64,000 nucleotides of DNA from Lichenicoccus sp964242335 (GCA_964242335.1 CAXTAY010000012.1:30138-94137), one strand, 5' to 3'. Positions 7,406 to 20,110 are shown, counted from the stretch's first letter. A program made the numbers and translations. Notes: generated from the letters alone by a model not told the origin.

Positions 7406-9521
7406 CCTCGCCGTCTTCCCTGTCCAGGCACCAGATCGCGAAGGCCTGGATCAGCGCCGCCTCCTTGAGGCTGTCGAAGCGGCCCGAGGCGCCGCCGTGG
7501 CCGGCCTCCATGTTGACGCGCAGCAGCACCGGCGCCTCTCCGGTGCTCGTCGCGCGCAGCTTCGCCGCCCATTTCGCCGGCTCCCAATAGGTCACGCGCG
7601 GGTCCGACAGGCCGCCGAGGGCGAGGATCGCGGGATAGGGCTGCGGGCGCACGTTGTCGTAGGGCGAGTAGCCGGCGATCAGCGCGTAGGCCGCCTCGTC
7701 CTCGATCGGGTTGCCCCATTCCGGCCATTCCGGCGGCGTCAGCGGCAGCGAGGTGTCGGACATGGTGTTGAGCATGTCCACGAACGGCACCCCGGCGACG
7801 ATGCCGCCGAACAGGTCGGGCCGCAGGTTGGCGACGGCCCCCATCAGCAGCCCGCCCGCCGACGCGCCGTGGGCGACGATGCGTCCGGCGGCGCCGTGTC
7901 CGGTCGCGATCAGGTGCTCCGCGCAGGCGATGAAGTCGGTGAAGCTGTTCGGCTTGCGCGGGCCGCGCCCGTCCAGGAACCAGCCCCAGCCCTTCTCGGA
8001 GCCGCCGCGCACGTGCGCCACCGCGTGGATCCAGCCGCGATCGACCAGGCTCAGCGTGCGGGTCGAGAAGCCGGGCTCGATCGCGTGGCCGTAGGAGCCG
8101 TAGCCGTACAGCAGCAGCGGCGCGCTGCCGTCGAGCGGCGTGTCGCGCCGCATCAGCACGGTGATCGGCACCATCGCGCCGTCGGGCGCGACCGCGTTCA
8201 GGCGTGCGGCGCGATAATGCGCCGGATCGTGCCCCGACGGGATCTCCTGGGTCTTGAGCAGCCGGCGCTGCCGGCTCCGCATGTCGTACTCGAACCATTG
8301 CCGCGGCGTCGTCGGCGACTGGTAGCTGTAGCGCAGTGCGGCACCATCATGCTCGTAGCCGCCGTCGAGGCCGAGCAGGTAGGCCTCCTCGTCGACCGCG
8401 ATCGGGTGGCTGTCGCCGTCGCGGTCGGTGACGACGATGACGTTGTTCGCCTCGCACCGCTCGAGCCGCACCAGGTGATCGCGGAAGGCGCTGGCGTGGA
8501 CGATGAAGTGCCCGGGGCGATGCGCCACCCAGTCGCGCCAGTTCTCGCGCGACGGAGCGTCGGCGGGTGCGTGCATCAGCTTGAAGTCGGTGGCGCCGTC
8601 GAGGTTGGTGCGGATGATGAAGCGGTCCTGCCAGTGCGACAGCGCGTAGCGCACGCCCTTCTGGCGCGCCGCCACCAGGCGGGGGGCCGCGCTCGGATCG
8701 TCGGCCGGGATCAGCCAGGTCTCGCTGGTCTCCTGGTCGCCGCAGGTGATGGTGATCCAGGCGCGCGAGGCGGAGATGCCGACGCCGATGAAGAAGCCAG
8801 GGTCGGGCTCCTGGTAGACCAGCACGTCGGCGCCGCCGCGCGCCGGCCTGCGGTAGATCCGCGTCGGCCGGCCATGCTCGTCGCGGAAGACCCAGAACAG
8901 GTAGCGCGAATCCGGCGAGAAGCTGAAGTCGCCGCTGGCGCTCTCGATCGGCCAGCATGCCTGCGGATCGTCCAGCAGGGCGCCGGTCCGCAGCTCCTTG
9001 ACCCGGATGCGGTAGACCTCCGAGCCCTGCGCGTCCTCGGCGTAGGCGAACAGCTCGTGGTCCGGACTGTGTTGGGCGTCGGCGACGACGAAATAGCCGT
9101 GGCCGCGCGCCAGCGCGTCGACGTCGAGCAGCACCTGCTCGTCGCCGCCGCCGCGCGGCCGACGCGCATGCACCGGCTGCTCGGCGCCGGGGGCGTAGCG
9201 GGCGTAGTATTCCCACGGCCCGTCCGGCAGCGGCGGCGACATCTCGTCGGGCTTCAGCCGCCCGGCCATCTCGCCGAGGATCGTCGCCTGCAGCGCCTCG
9301 GTGGAGCGCAGCATCGACGCGGTGTAGGCGTTCTCGGCGCGCAGGTGCTCGGCGATGTCGGGCCGCAGCACTGCCGGGTCGCGCAGCACGCGCTGCCAGT
9401 TCTCGTCCTTCATCCAGGCGTAGTCGTCGATGCGGACCTGGCCGAGCTGCTCGATCCGCAGCGGCTGCCTGCGGGCGGCCGGCGCAGAGACAGGCGCGCC
9501 GGCCGCCGCCGTGCGCGTCAA
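7386..9521 (-). CDS. ptrB: Oligopeptidase B, prolyl-oligopeptidase family (S9A)
   Basis: 711 residues, the usual length. An N-terminal beta-propeller is followed by a C-terminal alpha/beta-hydrolase domain with Ser554 in GASAGG, Asp640 in LSDPRV and His675 in EAGHGG; the spacing of this triad matches E. coli oligopeptidase B. It cleaves short peptides after basic residues in the cytoplasm. The start appears to be a TTG at 9521 overlapping the stop of the upstream 69-codon gene (TTGA); no ATG fits the conserved N-terminus, which begins near residue 20. The last residues (ARGFAP) are encoded inside the hairpin element at 7387-7405, so the repeat has donated the natural stop codon. Confidence 0.92.
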   Translation of the reverse strand: MTRTAAAGAPVSAPAARRQPLRIEQLGQVRIDDYAWMKDENWQRVLRDPAVLRPDIAEHLRAENAYTASMLRSTEALQATILGEMAGRLKPDEMSPPLPDGPWEYYARYAPGAEQPVHARRPRGGGDEQVLLDVDALARGHGYFVVADAQHSPDHELFAYAEDAQGSEVYRIRVKELRTGALLDDPQACWPIESASGDFSFSPDSRYLFWVFRDEHGRPTRIYRRPARGGADVLVYQEPDPGFFIGVGISASRAWITITCGDQETSETWLIPADDPSAAPRLVAARQKGVRYALSHWQDRFIIRTNLDGATDFKLMHAPADAPSRENWRDWVAHRPGHFIVHASAFRDHLVRLERCEANNVIVVTDRDGDSHPIAVDEEAYLLGLDGGYEHDGAALRYSYQSPTTPRQWFEYDMRSRQRRLLKTQEIPSGHDPAHYRAARLNAVAPDGAMVPITVLMRRDTPLDGSAPLLLYGYGSYGHAIEPGFSTRTLSLVDRGWIHAVAHVRGGSEKGWGWFLDGRGPRKPNSFTDFIACAEHLIATGHGAAGRIVAHGASAGGLLMGAVANLRPDLFGGIVAGVPFVDMLNTMSDTSLPLTPPEWPEWGNPIEDEAAYALIAGYSPYDNVRPQPYPAILALGGLSDPRVTYWEPAKWAAKLRATSTGEAPVLLRVNMEAGHGGASGRFDSLKEAALIQAFAIWCLDREDGEARGFAP

Positions 9522-9727
9522 GCCAGCGTGTCGAGGATCGAGGAGGCGGTGAACACGGAAGGCTGCGCGGTGTTGGTGGTCTGCGCCGGGGCGGCACCGC
9601 CGCCATGGTGATGGTGCGGCTTGCCGGCCTGCTGGGTCGGGCTCGCCTGCGCCTGGGTCTGCGCCTGTGCTTGCAGCTGCTGGGTGATGCTCGCCGCGCC
9701 CGACGACGCGATGCTCGAGATGCTCAT
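9518..9727 (-). CDS. Small Gln/His-rich hypothetical protein (69 aa)
   Basis: 69 residues, not recognised. The composition is striking: a Ser/Ala N-terminus, a run of alternating Gln/Ala/Thr, a PHHHHGGG cluster in the middle and a hydrophobic SSILDTL end. There is no signal peptide or membrane segment. AGGAGG is placed six bases before the ATG at 9727, strongly supporting translation. Its stop overlaps the TTG start of oligopeptidase B, so the two are coupled. The central His cluster could bind metal; that is only a suggestion. Confidence 0.7.
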   Translation of the reverse strand: MSISSIASSGAASITQQLQAQAQTQAQASPTQQAGKPHHHHGGGAAPAQTTNTAQPSVFTASSILDTLA

Positions 9728-9815
9728 GGTGGTCCTCCTGTTGAAGCCGCAGCCCGGACAGTACGGCGAAAACGTAAACCTTTCCCTAACCGGTGGCGAA
9801 CCCCGCATCCGTCGC

Positions 9816-11954
9816 TCAACCCGAGTTCAGCGTCCGCACGTCGCCGCGGCCGAACAGCGCCAGCAGCACAGCGACCGCGCGGCCGCGCTGCGACGCCAGC
9901 GCCGGGTCGCGGTCCAGCAGCATCTCCGCATCCTGCCAGGCGAGGCGCAGCAGTTCGTCGAAGCGAGGTCCGCCGGCGAGCCGGAAGCCCGGCAGGCCGG
10001 ACTGCCGACGTCCCATCAGGTCGCCGCCGCCGCGCAGGCGATGGTCCTCGTCGGCGATCAGGAACCCGTCCTCGGTGTCGCGCAGCAGGGTCAGGCGGTC
10101 GCGCGCCTGGGCCCCCAGCGCGTCCTCGTGCAGCAGCAGGCAGTAGCTGGCGGCGGCACCGCGCCCGACCCGGCCGCGCAGCTGGTGCAGCTGCGCCAGG
10201 CCGAAGCGCTCGGCGTGCTCCACCACCATCACCGTCGCACTCGGCACGTCGACGCCCACCTCGATCACCGTGGTCGCGACCAGGATGCGCGTGCGGCCCT
10301 CGGCGAAGTCGTGCAATGCGGCCTCGCGCACCGCGATGTCCTGGCGTCCGTGCGCGAGCCCGACCAGGGAGCCGCCGAACCGCTCGCCGAGCGAGACGAA
10401 GCGGTCCTCCGCCGCGGCGACGTCGAGCAGCTCGCTCTCGCTGACCAGCGGGCAGACCCAGAACACCTGCGCGCCGCCGGCGAGCGCGCGGGCGATGCCG
10501 GCGCAGACCTCCTCGATCTGGCTCATGCCGTGCAGCGTGGTGCGGATCGGCAGCCGCCCGACCGGCTTCGCGTCCAGCCGGCTGACCTGCATCTCGCCCC
10601 ACTGCGTCAGCAGCAGGGTGCGCGGGATCGGCGTCGCCGTCATCACCAGGATGTCGGTGCGCTCGCCCTTGTCGCCCAGCATCAGGCGCTGCTCGACGCC
10701 GAAGCGGTGCTGCTCGTCGATCACCGCCAGCGCCAGGTCGGCGAAGCCGACGCCCTGCTGGAACAGCGCGTGGGTGCCGACCGCGAGCTTGACCTCGCCG
10801 CCGGCGAGCAGCGCCCGCGCGTGCCGCCGCGCCGAGCCCTTGATGCTGCCGGTGAGCAGCGCCACCGGGATCGGCGCCAGGCGCGAGAGGGTGTGGTGAT
10901 GCTGGCGCGCCAGGATCTCGGTCGGCGCCATCAGTGCCGCCTGGGCGCCGGCCTCGGCGGCGCGCAGCATCGCCAGCAGCGCCACCAGCGTCTTGCCGGA
11001 GCCAACGTCGCCCTGCAGCAGGCGCAGCATGCGTCGCGGCGCCGCGAGATCGGCATCGATCTCCGCCAGTGCCCGACGCTGCGCCGGCGTCGGCTCGTGC
11101 CCGAAGCGCCGCAGCGCCTGGGCGCGCAGCGCGCCGTCTCCCGCAAGCGGGCGTCCGGGCCGCTCGCGGCTGCGTCGCCTCGCGCGCACCGTCGCGACCT
11201 GGCTCGCCAGCAGCTCGTCGCAGGCGAGGCGGGTGCGGGCGCGGTCCTGCGCCGCCGCCATCGCCTCCGGTGCGGCCAGGGCGGGATCGGCGCCGAGCGC
11301 GTCGGCGGGGAAGTGCAGCAGCCGCAGCGCCTCGGCGAAGCCCGGCCAGCCCTCGCGGCTCAGCACCGCCGGCCGCAGCCACTCCGGCAGGCCCGGCAGC
11401 CGCTCGAGACTCCGGCGGATCGCGCTCGCCAGCACCCGCGGCACCAGCCCGGTGGTCAGCGGCCAGACCGCCTCGAGCAGCGGCAGCGACGCCGCCCGCT
11501 CGCGCGGCAGCAGGTGATCGGGATGGGCCATGCTGAGCCGGCCGCCGTAGCGGTCGAGCCGGCCGGAGACCACGATCGCGTCGCCCGGCTTCAGCCCGCG
11601 CGCCTGATGCGGGCTGAAGAACACCAGCTCGGCCAGGCCGGTGCCGTCGCCGACCAGGATGCGCCAGGGTTGCCGCGGACGCGCCGGACGCTCGATCCGC
11701 TGCACCGTCACCGCCAGCGTGGCGATCCGGCCCGACTCCGCCGCGTCCAGGCTCGGCCGGTAGCGGCGGTCGATCATCCCGTCGGGTAGGTGGAACAGCA
11801 GGTCGAGCAGGGCAGGGCCGCCGACGGCGCGGCCGAGCAGCCCGGCGAGGGCGGGGCTGAGGCCGGGCAGGCCGGCGATCGGCGCCCGCAGCGGTGCCAG
11901 CAGCGGGGCCGGGAGCTCGCCCGCCGGGAAGCTCGGTTCAGGCGATGTCGTCAC
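9816..11954 (-). CDS. recG: ATP-dependent DNA helicase RecG
   Basis: 712 residues. The N-terminal wedge/OB-fold (WRILVGDGTGLAELVFF, then GDAIVVSGRLDRYGG) binds branched DNA. The SF2 helicase core has Walker A GDVGSGKT, a DEQH box in VIDEQHRFGVEQR, the TATPIPRT motif III and GRVGRG motif VI. RecG regresses stalled replication forks and processes Holliday-junction-like structures. A GTG start at 11954 is preceded by GGAAAA. The gene is divergent from sdhE with only 51 bases between starts, so the promoters must overlap or lie within the genes. Confidence 0.96.
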   Translation of the reverse strand: MTTSPEPSFPAGELPAPLLAPLRAPIAGLPGLSPALAGLLGRAVGGPALLDLLFHLPDGMIDRRYRPSLDAAESGRIATLAVTVQRIERPARPRQPWRILVGDGTGLAELVFFSPHQARGLKPGDAIVVSGRLDRYGGRLSMAHPDHLLPRERAASLPLLEAVWPLTTGLVPRVLASAIRRSLERLPGLPEWLRPAVLSREGWPGFAEALRLLHFPADALGADPALAAPEAMAAAQDRARTRLACDELLASQVATVRARRRSRERPGRPLAGDGALRAQALRRFGHEPTPAQRRALAEIDADLAAPRRMLRLLQGDVGSGKTLVALLAMLRAAEAGAQAALMAPTEILARQHHHTLSRLAPIPVALLTGSIKGSARRHARALLAGGEVKLAVGTHALFQQGVGFADLALAVIDEQHRFGVEQRLMLGDKGERTDILVMTATPIPRTLLLTQWGEMQVSRLDAKPVGRLPIRTTLHGMSQIEEVCAGIARALAGGAQVFWVCPLVSESELLDVAAAEDRFVSLGERFGGSLVGLAHGRQDIAVREAALHDFAEGRTRILVATTVIEVGVDVPSATVMVVEHAERFGLAQLHQLRGRVGRGAAASYCLLLHEDALGAQARDRLTLLRDTEDGFLIADEDHRLRGGGDLMGRRQSGLPGFRLAGGPRFDELLRLAWQDAEMLLDRDPALASQRGRAVAVLLALFGRGDVRTLNSG

Positions 11955-12005
11955 GGTTTCGCGTTTTCCGGGCGATGGGCTGACAGGCGGGAGGTGCGCG
12001 GCTAT

Positions 12006-12376
12006 ATGACAGCGCGCGCCATGGAACCAAAGCATCTCCCTCCCTCGCCTCCGCCCGCCGACGCCGAGGCCGACGTCTTCGACGTGCGGCGCCGCCGGAT
12101 CGTGTTCCGCGCCACGCATCGCGGCACGCACGAGACCGACATCCTGATCGGCGGCTTCGTCGCGCGCTTCCTCGCCGGCTTCAGCGAGCAGGAGCTCGAC
12201 TCTCTGGAGGAGGTGATGGAGCTGCCCGACGTCGATCTCGCCGACTGGCTGACCGGCCGCCGCCCGATCCCGGCCGACCGCGACAGCCCGATGCTGCGCC
12301 GGATCGAGCAGGCGGCGTGGCACGCCGCGTCGCAGGCGCGCGCCGACCGGCTCGCGCGCGACGAAGGGCACCACGA

Positions 12377-12380
<4 letters not shown>
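12006..12380 (+). CDS. sdhE: SdhE, FAD assembly factor 2 for succinate dehydrogenase
   Basis: 124 residues. It carries the invariant RGxxE motif (Arg39-Glu43 in RGTHETD), which contacts the flavoprotein and promotes covalent FAD attachment to SdhA. The following helices (LGGF-like IGGFVARF, DWLTGRRP) match the five-helix SdhE fold. An N-terminal extension of about 25 Pro/Ala-rich residues is longer than usual; a second in-frame ATG at 12021 would shorten it. GGGAGG lies before 12006. The last bases overlap the TTG start of mfd, an order (recG / sdhE-mfd) common in alphaproteobacteria. Confidence 0.93.
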
Positions 12381-15874
<3,494 letters not shown>

Positions 15875-15880
15875 CCGATC

Positions 15881-15901
15881 GCGCGGCGACCGGCGCCGCG
15901 C
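15881..15901. terminator. Perfect 8-bp hairpin between convergent mfd and DUF2125 genes
   Basis: GCGCGGCG and CGCCGCGC (15881-15888 and 15894-15901) flank a five-base loop in the 33-base gap between two converging stop codons. No T-tract follows on either strand, which is usual in G+C-rich genomes. The position suggests a bidirectional terminator; function is inferred. Confidence 0.55.
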
Positions 15902-15907
15902 CCCCGA

Positions 15908-16891
15908 TCAGCGCAGCGGGATCGGCACGTTGTTCACCGCCAGCACGCCGTCGGCCAGCCTGACCTCCCAGCGCAGCCCGTCGCCGTCGCGATGCGCGAC
16001 CAGGCGGGACAGGAACAGCGCCGTGTGCACCCGGGTCAGGCCGAGCGTCGCCGCCTCCGTGACCAGATCGTCGTAGCCCTTCGCCGTCACCTGCAGGCTC
16101 GCCGCACTGTCCAGCGGCGTCGCCGCGGCGGTGGCATCGCCCTCGCCGTGCAGCACGGTCGCGCCGCGTCGTAGGTCGATCCCGTCCACGGTGACCGGGA
16201 TCTGCTCGTCCGGGGCGCCGCCGCCGGTCGCCGCGAGCAGCGCCGGCAGCCGGGAGGCGGGAAGGGTGATGCCCACCGCGATGCGGTCCGGCAGCAGCGC
16301 CGGTGGATCCAGCGTCCCGGTCACGTGCTCCAGTGTCAGCGTCACGTGCACCGGGCGGTCGGCGTCGTCGCCCGGCGCCCCCTGCAGCCGCAACTGCATG
16401 CGCTGTGCCGCGACGTGGCCGGCATGGCCGCGCAGCACGACGTCCTGCCAGGTCGCGGCGTACGAGCCGCCATGCTGCAAGCCGGCCACGATCGGCTCGC
16501 CGGTATCCTGCAGCAGCTTGGTCGGGCAGCCGCCATGCCCGTTGCCCGTGAGCGCGATCAGCAGCGCCGCCGCCGAGGCGCCGGCCGCCTGCTCCAGCAC
16601 CGCCTGCGGCGTGTCGACGCCGTGGCCGGTGACGCGCAGCCGGCTCGCCTGCATCGAGGCCGGATCGACGCCGGCTTCGGCGGGCAGACGCACCCGGAAC
16701 TGCGTCGCCTCGAAGCCGGCGTCCGCACCCGCCGGAAGCGGATGCAGGGCGGCCGCGGCGACGCTGGCGCAGGCGGCCGGAAGTGCCAGGCCCTCGGCCT
16801 GCTCCGCCGCCGCCGGTGCAACGAGCCACAGGGCGGGCAGGAGGCCGAGCAGGAGAGTGGCCGCCGCGGCACGCTGGATCTGTTCGGACAT
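15908..16891 (-). CDS. DUF2125 domain protein, exported
   Basis: 327 residues. An N-terminal signal peptide (hydrophobic stretch ending AAAEQ, residues 1-30) indicates export to the periplasm. The body is a repetitive beta-rich domain without recognisable catalytic residues. It ends in WEVRLADGVLAVNNVPIPLR, a closing pattern I associate with alphaproteobacterial DUF2125 proteins, whose function is unknown. The ATG at 16891 is followed by a credible signal sequence. It converges with mfd and diverges from the BASS-like transporter gene with an 85-base gap. Confidence 0.75.
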   Translation of the reverse strand: MSEQIQRAAAATLLLGLLPALWLVAPAAAEQAEGLALPAACASVAAAALHPLPAGADAGFEATQFRVRLPAEAGVDPASMQASRLRVTGHGVDTPQAVLEQAAGASAAALLIALTGNGHGGCPTKLLQDTGEPIVAGLQHGGSYAATWQDVVLRGHAGHVAAQRMQLRLQGAPGDDADRPVHVTLTLEHVTGTLDPPALLPDRIAVGITLPASRLPALLAATGGGAPDEQIPVTVDGIDLRRGATVLHGEGDATAAATPLDSAASLQVTAKGYDDLVTEAATLGLTRVHTALFLSRLVAHRDGDGLRWEVRLADGVLAVNNVPIPLR

Positions 16892-16976
16892 CGGCCGGCA
16901 GGGTGGCGCAGCCGGTCCGCCGTGGCAATGTGCAGCGGGCTTGCCGGGCTCGGCCGCGCGACCCTCGGATGACCGC

Positions 16977-17954
16977 ATGCCCAGACCGGACCCGTTCCTG
17001 CTCGCCCTGCTCGCGACGCTGGCGGTGGCGACGCTGCTGCCGTGCCGAGGCACGGCCACGGCGCTGTTCCACGCACTGACCATCATCGTGATCGCGGTGA
17101 TGTTCTTCCTCCAGGGTGCGCGGCTCGCGCCCCGGGCGATGCTGTCGGGACTGGTCGCCTGGAGGCTGCACGCCGCCATCTTCGCCTGCACCTTCCTGCT
17201 GTTCCCGCTGCTGGGGCTGGCGCTGCACGCGATGCTGCCGGGGCTGCTGACGCCGACGCTGTGGCTCGGCATCCTGTTCGTCTGCGCACTGCCCTCGACG
17301 GTGCAGTCCTCGATCGCCTTCACCTCGATCGGCCGCGGCAACGTGGCCGCCGCGGTGTGCTCGGCCACCGCGTCGAACCTGCTCGGCATCGCGGTGACGC
17401 CGCTGCTGGTCGGGCTGCTGCTCAGCCGACGCGGCGGCGGCGTCTCGCAGCACGCGGTGCTCGACATCGTGCTGCAGCTGCTGCTGCCGTTCCTGCTCGG
17501 CCAGCTGCTGCAGCGCTGGATCGGCGACTGGGCACGTCGCCACCGCCGGCTGCTCAGCTTCACCGATCGCGGCTCGATCCTGATCGTGGTCTACACCGCC
17601 TTCAGCGAGGCGGTGGTGCAGGGCATCTGGGGCAAGCTGTCGCCCATCATGCTGGCACTGGTGCTGCTGGTCGATGCGGTGCTGCTGGCGCTGGTGCTGC
17701 TGGCGACGCGCTACGGCGCCCGCCTGCTCGGCTTCTCGCGCGAGGACGAGATCGCCATCGTGTTCTGCGGCTCGAAGAAGACCCTGGCGTCGGGGGTGCC
17801 GATGGCGGGGGTGCTGTTCCCGCCGGCGACCGTCGGCATGGTGGTGCTGCCGCTGATGGTGTTCCACCAGATCCAGCTGTTCGTCTGCGCGGTGATGGCG
17901 CGACGCTACGGCGCGCGTCCCCAGGGCCAGGCCGAGGATCAGCCGATCGCGTAG
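16977..17954 (+). CDS. Bile acid:sodium symporter-like membrane protein (SBF_like/BASS family)
   Basis: 325 residues with nine to ten hydrophobic segments and no signal peptide. Family-typical polar breaks in the helices are visible: CALPSTVQSSIAFTSIGRGN and FCGSKKTLASGVPMA, which in BASS proteins form the crossed discontinuous helices around the sodium and substrate sites. It probably couples sodium uptake to an organic anion; the substrate is unknown (related proteins carry bile acids, pyruvate or pantothenate). Start chosen at ATG 16977, directly before the first helix. The 3' end overlaps the convergent DsbA-like gene by 16 bases. Confidence 0.88.
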   Translation: MPRPDPFLLALLATLAVATLLPCRGTATALFHALTIIVIAVMFFLQGARLAPRAMLSGLVAWRLHAAIFACTFLLFPLLGLALHAMLPGLLTPTLWLGILFVCALPSTVQSSIAFTSIGRGNVAAAVCSATASNLLGIAVTPLLVGLLLSRRGGGVSQHAVLDIVLQLLLPFLLGQLLQRWIGDWARRHRRLLSFTDRGSILIVVYTAFSEAVVQGIWGKLSPIMLALVLLVDAVLLALVLLATRYGARLLGFSREDEIAIVFCGSKKTLASGVPMAGVLFPPATVGMVVLPLMVFHQIQLFVCAVMARRYGARPQGQAEDQPIA

Positions 17955-18640
17955 TCGACCGCCTCGAGGGTGGCGATGTCGAGCAGGCGGTGGAACACCT
18001 CCGGCTCCTGGGCGCCGGACACCGCCATGCGCTCGCCGATCACGAAGCAGGGCACGCCGCTGATGCCGAGCCGGTGCGCGCGCAGGTTCTCGCCGTGCAC
18101 GACGTCGGAGCCTTCGCGCGAGCGCAGGTAGGCGCCGGTCTGCAGCTCGTCGAGGCCGCCGGCGCCGACCGCGATCGCGACCAAAGTGGCGAGGTCGCCG
18201 ATGTCGCGGCCGTCGCTGAAATGTGCCGCGAACAGCGCCTCGACGATCTCGGTGGCGCGGCCGAAGCGCTGCGCCCAGCCGACCAGGCGATGCGCATCGA
18301 CGCTGGACGGGACGTGGATGACGCGCTCGAAGCGGAAATCCACACCCTCGCCGCGGCCGAGCTGCGTCACCGCCGCGTACAGCCTGCGGGCGCGCTCCTC
18401 GCCGCCGAACTTGCGCACCACGTAGTCGAAGCGCGACATCCCGGCACGCGGCATGTCGGGGTTGAGCAGGAACGGCCGCCAGGTGATGTCGAACCCCGGC
18501 GACGACGCGACGGATCGTGCGGCGTGCCGCTCCGACAGCGCCCGCAGCAGGCGGCGAACCCCGAGATAGCACCAGGGGCAGACGAAATCGTGCACGATCT
18601 CGATCGCGAGGCCGCTGCGCAGGGGCGTCAAAGCGTTCAC
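17939..18640 (-). CDS. DsbA/FrnE-like thioredoxin-fold oxidoreductase
   Basis: 233 residues. The redox motif is CPWC (Cys21, Cys24) in HDFVCPWCYLG, with the cis-proline loop GVPCFV near residue 193 and the helical insertion of the 2-hydroxychromene-2-carboxylate isomerase/FrnE branch. It lacks a signal peptide, so a cytoplasmic disulfide or glutathione-dependent isomerase role fits better than periplasmic folding. The 3' end overlaps the BASS-like gene. It is divergent from the TrpD2-like gene across an A/T-rich 112-base spacer. Confidence 0.9.
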   Translation of the reverse strand: MNALTPLRSGLAIEIVHDFVCPWCYLGVRRLLRALSERHAARSVASSPGFDITWRPFLLNPDMPRAGMSRFDYVVRKFGGEERARRLYAAVTQLGRGEGVDFRFERVIHVPSSVDAHRLVGWAQRFGRATEIVEALFAAHFSDGRDIGDLATLVAIAVGAGGLDELQTGAYLRSREGSDVVHGENLRAHRLGISGVPCFVIGERMAVSGAQEPEVFHRLLDIATLEAVDYAIG

Positions 18641-18663
18641 GTGGGCAGTCTATTCCGGAAAAA

Positions 18664-18679
18664 TTTAGATTCGACTAAA
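18664..18679. promoter_or_regulatory. Inverted repeat TTTAG-N6-CTAAA in A/T-rich divergent promoter region
   Basis: The 112 bases between the divergent FrnE-like and TrpD2-like genes contain an A/T-rich patch (18655-18682) that stands out from the surroundings, with a five-base dyad centred at 18671-18672. It is a plausible operator or part of divergent promoters. No cognate regulator is encoded next to it. Confidence 0.35.
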
Positions 18680-18752
18680 ATCGCATCGGCGGCGAACTTA
18701 CACGCGGGGCTTGTGGGCCGTATCCGGCAGGTTGTGCGCCTCTAGGATGACC

Positions 18753-19808
18753 ATGGACGTGGATGCCGTGCAGGCCGAGTTCGCCCAATACGTCGCGACG
18801 CTGGGACGGGGTCCCGGACGGTCGCGGCCGCTGAGCCGGGAGGAGGCGCGGGCAGCGTTCGGCATGGTGCTGCGCGGCCTGGCCGATCCGATGCAGGTCG
18901 GCGCCTTCCTGATGCTGCTGCGCTATCGCGGCGAGGATCCCGACGAGATCACCGGACTGGTCGAGGCGGCGCGCGATCATGCGGGGCTGGGTCGGTCGGC
19001 GCTCGTCGCGACGGCGGGTGCGGACAGGGTGCCGCCGGTCGATCTGGACTGGCCGAGCTACGGCGCCGGGCGCACGCGCGGCGCTCCGTGGTTCCTGCTG
19101 TCGGCGCTGGCGCTCGCCGATCATGGCGTCCGGGTGCTGATGCACGGCAGCAACGCGTTCTCCGGCGGCCTGTCGGTGCCGGACGCGCTGCTGGCACTCG
19201 ACCGGACGGTGCAGGACGATGCCGCCTCGGTCGGCGAGGCCCTGTCTCGCGTCGGCTTCGCGTACTGGCCCGCCGAGGCGATGGCGCCGGCGCTGGACCG
19301 CCTGCTCGGCCTGCGCCGGCTGTTCGGGCTGCGCTCCCCGGTCAACACGGTGGCCCGCCTGCTCGACCCGGCGGATGCCGCCGCCTCGGTCGACGGGGTG
19401 TTCCATCCGCCGTACATCGCGCTGCACCTGGGCGTCGCCGAACGGCTGCACCGGCCGTCGCTGCTGGTGCTGAAGGGCGGCGGCGGCGAGGCGGAGCGGT
19501 CGCCGGCCAAGGTGACGACGGTGCACCTGCACCGGCAGGGCGAGGCGGTGCGCGAGATGCTGCTGCCGCGTCTGGTCGAGGCGATGCCCGCGCGCGAGGC
19601 GCATCCGGCGGGCGACGCGACGGCGATGCTGCGCGCGATCTGGCGCGGCGAGGTCACGGACGGCACGGAGGCCGGCGCCATCGGCGAGGCGATCCTGGCC
19701 ACGATCATCGGCACGATCGGCATGGCGCTGCTGGCGACGGGCCGCTGCGGCGACGCCGGCGAGGCGGACCGTCAGGGACGCGCGGTGTGGGCGGCGCGAC
19801 ATCTGTGA
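18753..19808 (+). CDS. TrpD2/YbiB-like protein (anthranilate phosphoribosyltransferase fold)
   Basis: 351 residues. The N-terminal helical part (FGMVLRGLADPMQVGAFLML and RGEDPDEITGLVEAAR) is that of anthranilate phosphoribosyltransferases. The canonical GTGGD pyrophosphate loop is missing; instead there is VDLDWPSYGAGR, then LMHGSNAF, as in the TrpD2/YbiB group. E. coli YbiB is a nucleic-acid-binding protein rather than a tryptophan enzyme, so a biosynthetic role should not be assumed. AGGA five bases before ATG 18753 supports this start; an ATG at 18747 has no such site. No trp genes are adjacent. Confidence 0.82.
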   Translation: MDVDAVQAEFAQYVATLGRGPGRSRPLSREEARAAFGMVLRGLADPMQVGAFLMLLRYRGEDPDEITGLVEAARDHAGLGRSALVATAGADRVPPVDLDWPSYGAGRTRGAPWFLLSALALADHGVRVLMHGSNAFSGGLSVPDALLALDRTVQDDAASVGEALSRVGFAYWPAEAMAPALDRLLGLRRLFGLRSPVNTVARLLDPADAAASVDGVFHPPYIALHLGVAERLHRPSLLVLKGGGGEAERSPAKVTTVHLHRQGEAVREMLLPRLVEAMPAREAHPAGDATAMLRAIWRGEVTDGTEAGAIGEAILATIIGTIGMALLATGRCGDAGEADRQGRAVWAARHL

Positions 19809-19882
19809 TCATGATCAGGAACGAGTCCGCAGGCCTCGCGTAATGATGCGGCACCCCACCGCGAAGTGAAGGATCCGACTCC

Positions 19883-20110
19883 ATGAAGAACCTGCTGCTG
19901 TCCGCCGCCGGCGCCGCCATGCTGCTCGCCGGCGCCGCCTCGACGACGCCGGTGCTGGCCAAGGGCTGCATCAAGGGTGCGGCGGTCGGCGGCGTCGGCG
20001 GCCACATGGCCGGCCATCACGGCGTCGTCGGCGCCGCCGCGGGATGCGCCGTCGGTCATCACATGGCCAACAAGAAGGCGAAGGACGCGCAGGCCAATCC
20101 ACCGAGCTGA
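19883..20110 (+). CDS. Small secreted Gly/His-rich protein with signal peptide
   Basis: 75 residues. A clear signal peptide (MKNLLLSAAGAAMLLAG, cleavage probably after VLA at residue 26) precedes a mature part rich in Gly, Ala and His (GGVGGHMAGHHGVVGAAAG) that resembles a glycine-zipper segment, then a Lys-rich tail. Two cysteines could form a disulfide. Such small periplasmic proteins occur in many proteobacteria without a known function. AAGGA lies upstream of the ATG. It stands alone between a TrpD2-like gene and the convergent alpha-E gene. Confidence 0.75.
   Translation: MKNLLLSAAGAAMLLAGAASTTPVLAKGCIKGAAVGGVGGHMAGHHGVVGAAAGCAVGHHMANKKAKDAQANPPS

Noticed and set aside
19806..19817. TGATCATGATCA palindrome at the end of the TrpD2-like gene
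   Set aside because: A 12-base palindrome including the stop codon, with no neighbouring promoter elements; too short to support a function alone.
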